Source: Lagierella massiliensis
GTDB taxonomy: Bacteria > Bacillota > Clostridia > Tissierellales > Peptoniphilaceae
Length of the DNA stretch: 64,000 bases
Reading direction: 5' to 3'
Assembly (NCBI GenBank): GCA_030532135.1
Contig: JAUNLT010000005.1
Coordinates: forward strand, 25,880-89,879
Below the pieces are notes generated by a model. The model ran no database searches. It saw only the letters and a program-made list of their open reading frames with translations, and was not told the DNA's origin. This document shows, piece after piece, positions 1 to 8,120 of this stretch (positions are counted from its first letter, which is position 1; each line of letters starts with the position of its first letter). The position numbers and the translations under genes are program-made.

Positions 1-2510
1 CTAGAAAGACAGTTCTTGACTTATTACTTTCAAACCACCCTGTTGAAGATTGCTTAACTTGCAATAAAACTGGCGATTGCCAACTGCAAAACCTAGCCTA
101 TGAGTACAACGTAAAACCTAGTTTCCACGGAGAAAAGAAAAATTATGAAATAGAGGCTAGAAATCCTGTTTTACTTAGGGACCAATCAAAGTGTATACTT
201 TGTGGTAAATGTGTCCGAGTATGTAAAGAAGTACAAGTGACTACAGCTATAGATTTTGTTTCAAGAGGTTTTAATTCAAAGATTGCCGCAGGTTTTGATT
301 TGCCTCTTTCTGATGAAAACTGTAGATTATGTGGACAATGTATATCAGTTTGCCCAACAGGAGCGATTGTAAACAAGCACTTTATTGGAACAAGACCATG
401 GGAAATAGACAAGAAAGTTAGAACTACTTGTCCTTTCTGTGGTACAGGATGTACTTTTGACTTAAATGTAAAAGACGGTAAAGTGGTAGGAGTAACTCCA
501 GCAGAAGATGCTGTTGTAAATAAAACTTCCCTATGTGTTAAAGGTAGAAGTCATATTGACCTAATTAGTAGTCCCGATAGACTGAAAACTCCTCTAAAAA
601 AAGTAGACGGAGAATTTGTTCCAATCTCTTGGGATGAGGCAATAAAAACCGTTTCTGAAAACTTTACAAGAATTAAAGAAACCTATGGAAGTGACGCTCT
701 AGCTGGACTAAGCTCTGCTAGAACTACAAACGAAGATAACTATACGTTCCAAAAGTTTATGAGAGTTGCCCTTGGTACAAATAATGTGGATCACTGTGCT
801 AGAACCTGACATGCTCCTACAGTTGCAGGTCTTGCAACAACATTAGGTAGTGGAGCCATGACAAACTCCATAGCGGAAATTGAAGATGCAGATGTGCTTT
901 TCATAATTGGTTCAAACGCCACCGTAGCTCATCCTATTATTGGTAACAAGATGAAAAGAGCTGTTAAATACAACGGAACAAAACTTATTGTAGTGGACCC
1001 AAGAAAAACAGAACTTGCCTCAATGGCAGATGTTTGGTTACAATTAAGCCCAGGATCTGACGTTGCACTTATAAATGGTCTTATGAAAATCATCATTGAT
1101 GAAGATTTAATTGACCACAAGTACATTGAAGAGAGAGTTGAAGGATTTGACGAACTAAAAGAAGTAGTTTCAAAATACGATAGAGAAACCGTTGAAAAAA
1201 TTGCAGGTATTGACTATGACAAACTAGTTGAAGTTGCACATATCTACACCTCCTCTAAAAAGGCTGGAATTTTCTATACACTGGGTATTACAGAACACAC
1301 AACAGGTACAGAAAATGTTATGACCCTTTCCAACTTGGCACTTATCACAGGTCATGTTGGTTTCGAATCAGCAGGAGTTAACCCTATTAGAGGTCAAAAC
1401 AATGTCCAAGGTGCCTGCGATATGGCAGCACTTCCAAATAACTTCCCAGGATATGCAAACGCATACGATGAGAAAACTATCCAAAAATATGAAGAGATTT
1501 GGGGAGCAGAATTAAGTAGAAACACCGGTTTTAGAATTCCAGAAATGTTTGAAAGTGCCCACAAAGGCGACTTAAAAGGAATGTATATAATGGGAGAAGA
1601 TCCTGTACTAACAGACCCTAACGCAAACCATGTAAAAGCATCTTTAGATAATTTAGAGTTTTTAGTAGTACAAGATATATTTATGACCCCTACTGCAAGT
1701 CACGCAGATATTATACTTCCTGCAACATGTTATGCAGAAAAAGACGGTACCTTCACTAACACTGAAAGAAGAGTTCAAAGAGTTAGAAAAGCTGTAAATC
1801 CTCCGGGACAAGCAAGACTTGACTGGAAGATAATTTCCGATATTGCTAAGGAAATGGGCGTAAACGGATTTGACTTTAAAAATTCAGAAGAGGTATTTGA
1901 AGATATTAGAAGATCTGCTGCATCCTACGCAGGTATGACCTATCAAAGAATTGATAAAGAAGGATTACAATGGCCATGTCCTACTGAAAAACATCCTGGT
2001 ACAAAATACCTACATAAAGGTATTTTCTCAAGAGGTGTTGGAAAACTTGTACCTGCAGAGTACAAACCACCAAAAGAATTGACAAGTAACGAATATCCTA
2101 TAACACTAGCAACCGGTAGAATGTTATACCACTATAATGTTATGACTAGAAAGTCTAATACATTAAATGACATTAAACCTTGCGAACTTGCCGAAATAAG
2201 CCCTATTACAGCCAAAGAATATGGACTAAAAGAGCATGATGTTATAGAAGTTACTTCTAGAAGAGGAAAAATTAGGACAAGAATTACCATTACTGATAAA
2301 GTCAAACCTAATTATCTTTGGATGACTTTCCACTACTGGGAGTCACCTGTAAACGAACTTACAAACGATGCTTATGACCCAATAACAAAAACAGCAGAAT
2401 ATAAAGTTGCTGCAGTAAGCATTAAAAAATCAGAATATATACCAGATAATTTAAGATTACCTGACTATCTTGATGACAATAAAGTAGACGACTACTCTAT
2501 GCAAAAATAA
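1..2510 (+). CDS. fdhA: Formate dehydrogenase alpha subunit, selenocysteine-containing (5' end outside window)
   Basis: Catalytic molybdo/tungsto-bis-PGD subunit that oxidises formate to CO2 (or the reverse). The frame is open from base 3 and gives 835 residues in the window; the N-terminus is missing. In order: a NuoG-type His-Cys3 cluster motif (H12, C17, C20, C26 in window numbering), two ferredoxin-like 4Fe-4S motifs (CILCGKC, CRLCGQC), the CPFCGTGC cluster motif of the oxidoreductase, then the catalytic domain. An in-frame TGA at 807-809 (residue 269) sits in the context CART-U-HAPTV, where family members carry Sec or Cys, and a SECIS hairpin follows at once. Reading it as a stop would split one protein into two. 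The NuoG-like N-terminus suggests an NAD- or ferredoxin-linked complex whose other subunits may lie upstream; that is inference. Confidence 0.95.
813..857 (+). promoter_or_regulatory. Bacterial SECIS element of fdhA
   Basis: A stem-loop inside the coding sequence directly after the UGA at 807-809. The upper stem GTTGCA (822-827) pairs with TGCAAC (833-838) around the loop GGTCT (828-832), which starts 18 nt after the UGA. A lower stem GCTCCTAC (813-820) pairs with GTA and GGAGC (847-849, 852-856). The GGUCU loop matches, from memory, the SelB-binding loop of Escherichia coli fdhF. Confidence 0.9.
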
Positions 2511-2533
2511 AAAATTAAAAGCTTAAATTAAAA

Positions 2534-2578
2534 ACATCCTCTTTTTAGAAAAATTCTATTAAGAGGTTGTTTTTTTTA
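2534..2578 (+). terminator. Intrinsic terminator after fdhA
   Basis: CCTCTT (2538-2543) pairs with AAGAGG (2561-2566), with further flanking pairs and a run of T from about 2569. It ends the fdhA transcript. Confidence 0.8.
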
Positions 2579-2768
2579 AAAAAAGCCTAGACCAATATAT
2601 TTTACTGTATAGCCAATTAATAGTCCTATATAAAAATTTTTTAATATCTAACCCTAACAATATTACATAAACTAATCTATTTTAATATTCTGTAACTATT
2701 TATTGTTAAAGATGAGTTATACTATTATAGAAAAACTATACAAAGTAAAATCTACTTAGGAGCTTACT

Positions 2769-2946
2769 ATGAGATTTTCTTATAATAAACTATGAAAAAA
2801 CAATTGATGAAAAGATGAATAAACTAAACTTACAAAATGCTATTAAGATACTTTTTGACCATTGAAAAAATGAGTTTGTAAATATGTAGATACTAGAAAG
2901 AATTTGTAAGTATTTTATGTGATATATTGAAAGTTTTGGAATATAA
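2769..2946 (+). pseudogene. Decayed XRE-family helix-turn-helix regulator
   Basis: No intact frame exists, but pieces in two frames rebuild a small XRE (Cro/C1-type) regulator. An ATG at 2769 starts MRFSYNKL, then a TGA stands at the Trp position typical of these proteins (KLWK). After a frame change the track reads TIDEKMNKLNLQNAIK, later KNEFVNM and ILERICKYFM, interrupted by TGA and TAG codons. The C-terminal piece resembles the final helix of small XRE regulators (ILERICKYLNCDI type). Several independent lesions point to an old pseudogene. It lies just upstream of a fragment resembling a type III methylase, so the two may be remnants of one restriction-modification locus. The bases between 2580 and 2768 hold nothing else recognised. 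Confidence 0.65.
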
Positions 2947-2961
2947 ATGTGGAGGAAGATA

Positions 2962-3195
2962 ATGAGTAACTTATCCCAAAAGAAAAGAGAAGAAATGCTT
3001 AGCTACTTAAATCATCTAAAAAAGATTCATACAGATGATGAAAGCATAATTGCACTTGAAAAAATAGAAATAGCATTAACTGAAAAGAAATATGGGCTTG
3101 TTTGGGAAGAGCACGAAGAAGAAGTTGATAAGAAACTTGTCCATAATATCCCTGTATTTAGAGAAATAGAAGAAAGATACGAGGCTTTTTATTAA
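2962..3195 (+). CDS. Short protein resembling the N-terminus of a type III DNA methyltransferase (probable remnant)
   Basis: Encodes 77 residues from the ATG at 2962, chosen because GGAGG (2951-2955) precedes it at good spacing; an earlier in-frame GTG at 2947 overlaps nothing useful. The sequence is charged and helical and contains KYGLVWEEHEEEVDKK and NIPVFREIEE. From memory this matches the extreme N-terminus of type III restriction-modification Mod subunits, which continue into a catalytic methylase domain. That domain is absent: a TAA follows and the downstream 240 bases contain only a short open stretch. It may be a truncated mod gene or a small retained protein. Family assignment rests on motif memory, so confidence is moderate. 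Confidence 0.5.
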   Translation: MSNLSQKKREEMLSYLNHLKKIHTDDESIIALEKIEIALTEKKYGLVWEEHEEEVDKKLVHNIPVFREIEERYEAFY

Positions 3196-3336
3196 TAACA
3201 CAGTATACAATGAAGATATGACTAATGTTGAATGGAGAAGGATTGAAGATGTATTATAACTTATATGTTTATTGTTTTATATAATATATTTAAATAATAC
3301 TTTTTTGAATAAAATATCTTTTTTATTAACAAAGTG

Positions 3337-3373
3337 AAAGGCTATGAGTTAAAACCCTCACAGCCTTTTTTTG
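3337..3373. terminator. Terminator between converging units
   Basis: AAAGGCTATGAG (3337-3348) pairs with CTCACAGCCTTT (3357-3368), followed by T's on the plus strand. A minus-strand gene ends 65 bases to the right. The arm AAAGGCTATGAG recurs in the terminator at 60670. Confidence 0.75.
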
Positions 3374-3436
3374 TAAATAAACCATCAAATTATTTTTCTA
3401 AAAACCTAATTTAATGAGTTTAAATTCTCTTTTAAA

Positions 3437-4639
3437 TTAATTTTTTATCTTTTCTGCCATTTCTTTTGCCATTTTTCTAAGTCCTTCAAGTTCTTCTTTG
3501 TGCATAGTTCCTCTTGCCTCAACTATAGTTTCAATGGAGTCGAAGTTACTTGATTCTTTAAACTCTTTCAAATCTTTAACAGCTCCTCCACTCCAGCCAT
3601 ATGAGCCAAATATTCCTAGCACGTGATTTTTAATTTTATCGTGTTTTAAAACATTTAATAAATTGTACATGCTAGGGTAAACAGAATTGTCATAGGTTGC
3701 TGAACCTAAGAATAGGCCTTTATATTTCCAAATTTCTGAAATAATATATGAGAAGTTAGTTTTAGAGCAATCAAAAACTTGGATATTTCTAACTCCTTCT
3801 TCTGCTAGGAACTGTGCTAAGTGATCCGCCATAGATTCTGTATTTCCGTACATTGAGCCATATACAATAACAACGCCCTCTTCTACTTCGTAATTTGACC
3901 ATTTTCTATAGTCTTCTATAATTATTTCAGGATTTTTTCTCCATACAAACCCATGAACAGGACATATTATATCTATATCTAGCTCTCTAACCTTGTCAAC
4001 TGCTTTTGCAGCAACTGCTGAGTATTTCCCAACTATATTTGAATAGTATCTTCTAGTTTCAGACTGAAAAACAGAATAGTCTGCTTGTTCATCAAAGATT
4101 GCTCCATCTAGTGTTCCAAAACCGCCAAATATATCTTGAGAAAAAAGCACTTTATCATTAGGTTCGTAACTTACCATCGCCTCAGGCCAATGAACCATAG
4201 AGGTCATTACAAAGTGTAACTCACGACTACCTAAACTTAACACATCTGCATCTTTAACTTCAAAAAACTTATCATCAGAAGGCTCTAGTTCCAATAAGTC
4301 ATAAAGCATAGTCCTAGTTCTCTTATTTCCTACCAACACAACTTCAGGATAACATTCTAATATATCTTTTATGCAACCTGAATGGTCTGGTTCCATATGC
4401 TGGATTACAAGATAATCTAAATCTCTTCCATCTAAAATTTCTCTAACGCTATTTACAAAACCACCGGATTTATTTATCCTAATGGTATCAATTAGACAAG
4501 TTTTCTCATCTTTAATTAAATAGCAATTATAGGAAACTCCTTTAGGTAAAGGTAGCATATTTTCAAATAGTGCCGTTTCTCTATCATTTGCACCTATATA
4601 GTATAAATTAGATAAGATTTCCTTTTTTAAACAGTTCAT
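3437..4639 (-). CDS. fprA: Flavodiiron protein (oxygen/NO reductase)
   Basis: A cytoplasmic A-type flavoprotein that reduces O2 to water or NO to N2O, protecting anaerobes from oxidative or nitrosative stress. The 400 residues have the two expected domains. The N-terminal metallo-beta-lactamase-like domain carries diiron ligands H81, E83, D85, H86 (HMEPDHSG), H150, D169 and H229. The C-terminal flavodoxin domain begins near residue 255 with the FMN loop GSMYGNTE. No rubredoxin or flavin reductase is fused, so electrons must come from a separate partner. A strong AAAGGGGG Shine-Dalgarno precedes the ATG. The gene lies 11 bases downstream of a ttcA-like gene on the same strand, so they may be co-transcribed. 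Confidence 0.93.
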   Translation of the reverse strand: MNCLKKEILSNLYYIGANDRETALFENMLPLPKGVSYNCYLIKDEKTCLIDTIRINKSGGFVNSVREILDGRDLDYLVIQHMEPDHSGCIKDILECYPEVVLVGNKRTRTMLYDLLELEPSDDKFFEVKDADVLSLGSRELHFVMTSMVHWPEAMVSYEPNDKVLFSQDIFGGFGTLDGAIFDEQADYSVFQSETRRYYSNIVGKYSAVAAKAVDKVRELDIDIICPVHGFVWRKNPEIIIEDYRKWSNYEVEEGVVIVYGSMYGNTESMADHLAQFLAEEGVRNIQVFDCSKTNFSYIISEIWKYKGLFLGSATYDNSVYPSMYNLLNVLKHDKIKNHVLGIFGSYGWSGGAVKDLKEFKESSNFDSIETIVEARGTMHKEELEGLRKMAKEMAEKIKN

Positions 4640-4650
4640 AATAACCCCCT

Positions 4651-5517
4651 TTAATAATCATCTAAAAAAGAATGTTTTTTATCATCTTTAACATATCCTA
4701 AAACCCTGTCTAAATCAATATTTTCACAAGATCTAAAAATATTGATGGCAACGTTTTTAAATCCATCATCTTCTAATTGTTTAATCAAATCTTTTATTTT
4801 AAACCTGGTAGAACCAATTTTTTTAGCTGCAACCATACAAGCACAATTTAAAGGCATAAGACCTGTATAAGTCATCCACCTTATAATACTTTCTTCCCTA
4901 ATAAAGTACATGGGTCTAATAATCTGCATATTTTCGAAATTAGATGCTTTTAATTTTGGCATCATGGTCTTAAAATTCCCAGCACAAAGTATATTCATCA
5001 TATTGGTTTCAATTACATCGTCAAAATGGTGACCTAGTGCAAGCTTATTACAACCTAGTTCTTTAGCTTTTGCATAAAGGGAACCTCTTCTCATTCTTGC
5101 ACACATATAACAAGGATAATCTTGAGATATTTTATCTGCAACTTGAAATATATCTGATTTATATATGGTAACTGGAATGTTCAAATAATCACAATTTTCT
5201 TCTAATAGCTTTCTAATATCTTCATGATATCCCGGATCCATAGCAATAAATTCTAATTCAAAATTATTTTTTCCATTTTTTTTAAGTTCTTGAAATAACT
5301 TTGCTAGAAGTAAACTGTCTTTTCCACCGGAAATAGCAATAGCAATTTTGTCATTATCTTGAATTAAATCGTATTCCTTAATGGCCTTAATAAACTTGGA
5401 CCATATATATTTTCTATATCTTTTTATAATAGCTTTTTCAATATCCTGTAATGGTTTTAATTCTTCGGTTACAATCATTTCAGGACAAAAACCACTTTGT
5501 AAATTATTTTCTGTCAA
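4651..5517 (-). CDS. TtcA-family tRNA 2-thiocytidine synthetase-like PP-loop ATPase
   Basis: A member of the TtcA/TilS PP-loop ATPase family, which activates tRNA cytidine with ATP for sulfur insertion. The 288 residues show the PP-loop SGGKDS (63-68), a CxxC pair (C136, C139) and a further CAC (C225, C227). Three such cysteines bind the [4Fe-4S] cluster in TtcA and are absent from TilS, which supports TtcA over lysidine synthetase. The exact tRNA target in this lineage is not known from sequence. It precedes the flavodiiron gene with a short spacer. Confidence 0.8.
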   Translation of the reverse strand: MTENNLQSGFCPEMIVTEELKPLQDIEKAIIKRYRKYIWSKFIKAIKEYDLIQDNDKIAIAISGGKDSLLLAKLFQELKKNGKNNFELEFIAMDPGYHEDIRKLLEENCDYLNIPVTIYKSDIFQVADKISQDYPCYMCARMRRGSLYAKAKELGCNKLALGHHFDDVIETNMMNILCAGNFKTMMPKLKASNFENMQIIRPMYFIREESIIRWMTYTGLMPLNCACMVAAKKIGSTRFKIKDLIKQLEDDGFKNVAINIFRSCENIDLDRVLGYVKDDKKHSFLDDY

Positions 5518-5574
5518 TTTTAACTCCTTATACTAATTATATCACGAATTTAAATCAATAAAGAAAAAAGAACC

Positions 5575-6051
5575 CTACTTGTGATAAGGCTCATTTTTTG
5601 AAATTTTAATCCATCTATATAGTTGTTCATATAAAATTAGCTTCATAAGTTGATGTGGGAAGGTGAACTTAGAAAAAGATAGCTTTAAATCGGCTCTATT
5701 TTTGATTTTATTTGATAATCCATATGACGACCCAATTACAAAAACAAAGTCGTTATATCCTTGAATTTTTAGCGTATCAATCAAATTAGAAAATTCTTCA
5801 CTGGAATATTGTTTTCCTTTTAAGTCTAGTACTATTACAAAGTCCTTAGTAGAAATTTTATTTAGTATTTTATCAGCTTCTTCATCTAAAGCAATTTCAA
5901 TATTTGATTTGTTCTCATCTCGAATAAAAGACTCTTTTAATTCAATTTCTTCAAGACGTACATAAGCTTTTATTCTTTTAGAAAATTCTTTTAACCCATC
6001 CCTTAAAAAAGGTTCTTTTATATTACCTATCGTTATTATTTTAACATTCAT
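5575..6051 (-). CDS. rlmH: 23S rRNA (pseudouridine1915-N3)-methyltransferase
   Basis: A SPOUT-class methyltransferase that modifies Psi1915 in helix 69 of 23S rRNA on assembled ribosomes. The 158 residues match the usual length. The C-terminal SAM-binding knot has FVFVIGSSYGLS and the nearly invariant ending YRWIKISKNEPYHK. It lies 3 bases after the yycJ-like gene on the same strand, a neighbourhood also seen near the B. subtilis origin. Confidence 0.95.
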   Translation of the reverse strand: MNVKIITIGNIKEPFLRDGLKEFSKRIKAYVRLEEIELKESFIRDENKSNIEIALDEEADKILNKISTKDFVIVLDLKGKQYSSEEFSNLIDTLKIQGYNDFVFVIGSSYGLSNKIKNRADLKLSFSKFTFPHQLMKLILYEQLYRWIKISKNEPYHK

Positions 6052-6054
6052 ATT

Positions 6055-6843
6055 TTATAACTCAATTCTATTACTAACATTATTTCTATCTGCTATATTT
6101 AAAGAAATATCCCTACTTAAATCTAGACCAAGATCTTTTAAATGTTCATAGATGGTATTATAAGCAAGTGTTGTAGTGTTATTTTCATTACTTAAGTGTG
6201 CTAAAATCACCTTTTCTCCATTACCAGTAAGAACATCTTCCAATGTGTTTGCACAGTCTAAGTTAGATAAATGTCCCTTAGTAGACGCGACTCTACGTTT
6301 TAGTGAAGGTGAATAAGGACCATTCATTAACATTATAGGATCGTGATTTGATTCGATAAAGAAAATATCTGAACCCATAATTTGTTTTTTTATCCTTTCG
6401 TTTACAGTACCCGTATCTGTTAGTATGGAAAGTTTTGATTTTTTATTGTATATGGAAAATCCACAACTATTAGCAGCATCATGAAATGTTGAAAAAGGGT
6501 GTATATCTAAATCTTTCAAGGTAAAATCATAATCATTTTTAAATACTAAAATATTATTATCGTCAATTAATCCTATTTTATTTATCATTGCAATCCAGGT
6601 TTCTTTATTAGCAATAATAGGAATATTATATCTTCTACTCATAACGCCTACACCTTTAACGTGGTCTGTATGTTCATGAGTAACTAATATTGCATCTATA
6701 GTATCTGGCAGAATACCTGCTTGTGTTATAAGTTTTTCAAGTCGTTTACCTGTAAATCCTGCATCTATTAAAACCCTAGTTTTATCAGTCTCTACTAATA
6801 AGGAATTTCCTGAAGATCCACTAGAAAGTGATGTGAACTTCAA
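6055..6843 (-). CDS. walJ: MBL-fold hydrolase, YycJ/WalJ family
   Basis: A metallo-beta-lactamase-fold protein of the YycJ/WalJ family, linked in other Firmicutes to cell-wall and replication coordination and predicted to be a nuclease. The 262 residues begin with the family signature SLSSGSSGNS and have the metal motif THEHTDH. Later ligands are in ILTDTGTV and FIESNHD. No walRK two-component genes are seen here, so the link to that system is by family only. It is tightly coupled to rlmH downstream. Confidence 0.88.
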   Translation of the reverse strand: MKFTSLSSGSSGNSLLVETDKTRVLIDAGFTGKRLEKLITQAGILPDTIDAILVTHEHTDHVKGVGVMSRRYNIPIIANKETWIAMINKIGLIDDNNILVFKNDYDFTLKDLDIHPFSTFHDAANSCGFSIYNKKSKLSILTDTGTVNERIKKQIMGSDIFFIESNHDPIMLMNGPYSPSLKRRVASTKGHLSNLDCANTLEDVLTGNGEKVILAHLSNENNTTTLAYNTIYEHLKDLGLDLSRDISLNIADRNNVSNRIEL

Positions 6844-6949
6844 TTATATCAACTCCTTTTTTATACAGAATACATTATATAACAATTGGACTTGTAAATA
6901 AAGGTTTTGTAGGTCTAATATCTAATGTATAATTACTTTAGGTGATGAA

Positions 6950-7459
6950 ATGAAATATTCAACTTTTAGCGAAATGAAATGTGTAAATAAAAATATAAAT
7001 GTAGATGAAAATTTTATTCTATTTTTAATAAAAAACAAAATTACTGTTTCCACAGCTGAATCTCTTACTGCTGGACTTATTTCTTCTACTATAGCCAATG
7101 TTCCCGGTGCGAGTAGTGTATTAGAAATGGGATTGGTCACATATACTGAAGAATCTAAAAATCTTCTCTTAAATGTTTCACGTGAAACATTGCAGAGGTA
7201 TTCGGCAGTTAGTTTTGCAACTTGTTATGAAATGCTAAATGGTCTCGAACTTAAAAGTAATTCAATGCTAAATATTGCAACTACAGGTTACGCTGGTCCT
7301 GGAGATAAGGCAGGTTTAGTTTTTATTGGTGTTAGTTTTATGAAAAATAAACATTTTTATCGACTTAAAATCAACGGAGATAGAAACGAAATTAGACTTA
7401 AAGTAGTTTCTTTAGCATTTTATTTTAGCAATAATTTAATTAAAGAATTTATCTCTTAA
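6950..7459 (+). CDS. pncC: CinA C-terminal-type nicotinamide-nucleotide amidohydrolase
   Basis: A stand-alone PncC domain that deamidates NMN to nicotinic acid mononucleotide in pyridine nucleotide salvage. Of 169 residues, the domain starts with TVSTAESLTAGLISS and includes VTYTEESK and IATTGYAGPGDKAG. The last corresponds to the TGIAGPxGG loop of the family and is slightly divergent. The larger CinA N-terminal domain is absent. A perfect parS-type sequence lies inside the coding region at 7174-7189, encoding NVSRETL. Confidence 0.88.
   Translation: MKYSTFSEMKCVNKNINVDENFILFLIKNKITVSTAESLTAGLISSTIANVPGASSVLEMGLVTYTEESKNLLLNVSRETLQRYSAVSFATCYEMLNGLELKSNSMLNIATTGYAGPGDKAGLVFIGVSFMKNKHFYRLKINGDRNEIRLKVVSLAFYFSNNLIKEFIS
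7174..7189. promoter_or_regulatory. parS site (within pncC)
   Basis: TGTTTCACGTGAAACA, a perfect palindrome equal to the Firmicute ParB/Spo0J centromere consensus. It is the first of three identical copies within 430 bases. A 16-bp perfect match three times is far beyond chance. Confidence 0.93.
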
Positions 7460-7514
7460 TATTTAATATTAAGCTGTTATTTTTATTGTAACTTTTATTG
7501 TAAATTTAATATAT

Positions 7515-7530
7515 TGTTTCACGTGAAACA
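7515..7530. promoter_or_regulatory. parS site (intergenic, second copy)
   Basis: A second identical TGTTTCACGTGAAACA palindrome, between pncC and the DnaA-box cluster. Confidence 0.93.
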
Positions 7531-7584
7531 TTCCAAGTTAAATAAAATATTTGTATAAATTTGTTTTATGTTTTTATACAAATA

Positions 7585-7600
7585 TGTTTCACGTGAAACA
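7585..7600. promoter_or_regulatory. parS site (intergenic, third copy)
   Basis: A third identical TGTTTCACGTGAAACA palindrome, 70 bases after the second one. It faces the first DnaA box of the cluster at 7718. Confidence 0.93.
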
Positions 7601-7717
7601 TTTCTATTGGTAAAATTTATTACATCAAATTTTATTCTATTTGCATTTTCTAGATTAAGATTTTCAAGTATAAAATTATATGAAAAAAGAATAGGTAAAC
7701 TAAATTTTAATAATTAG

Positions 7718-8047
7718 TTATCCACAAGTTTTGTAAAATCTATTATAAATATGTAAATTTTAATTATATTTGAGATTTGGTAATGTCATCTTATCCACAT
7801 TGTAATTTTTCGTATATTTTTTGTTATCCACATTTTATTTTCTATCTAATAATCTAAAGATTTAATTTTTTCAAATTTATTCACTTATTAATTTAAATAA
7901 AACATTGAAATTTAAACGTTATTGTGGGGTATTGACTTTTGTTGTTATTTTGTTGTTCTGTAATAATTCTTTTTAAATACTAAATTAACTTTATCCACAA
8001 AGTTATGCACATAATAATCCACATAGTTGTCCACATGGTTATCCACA
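7718..8047 (+). other. DnaA-box cluster A (origin-type region beside parS)
   Basis: Perfect DnaA boxes TTATCCACA occur on the plus strand at 7718, 7791, 7824, 7991 and 8039. Variant boxes lie at 8003 (TTATGCACA), 8015 (TAATCCACA) and 8027 (TTGTCCACA). The five boxes from 7991 to 8047 are spaced by exactly 12 bases and share one orientation. The stretch 7833-7990 between the sub-clusters is very AT-rich. No gene is present in 7460-8120. The region is 8 kb from dnaA. It could be part of a multipartite origin, a DnaA-titration or regulatory site, or the promoter region of the following gene. Confidence 0.85.
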
Positions 8048-8120
8048 ATTTATATTAAACTGTAATATTTTTGTAAAAGTTTTTCTTATTTTCATATGTT
8101 ATTATTGTTAAGGGGGAATT

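Noticed and set aside
237-809. A separate short ferredoxin/FDH protein ending at the TGA at 807, and a second one starting at 858
   Set aside because: The frame is continuous from base 3 to 2510, the TGA is at the Sec position and a SECIS follows, so this is one gene.
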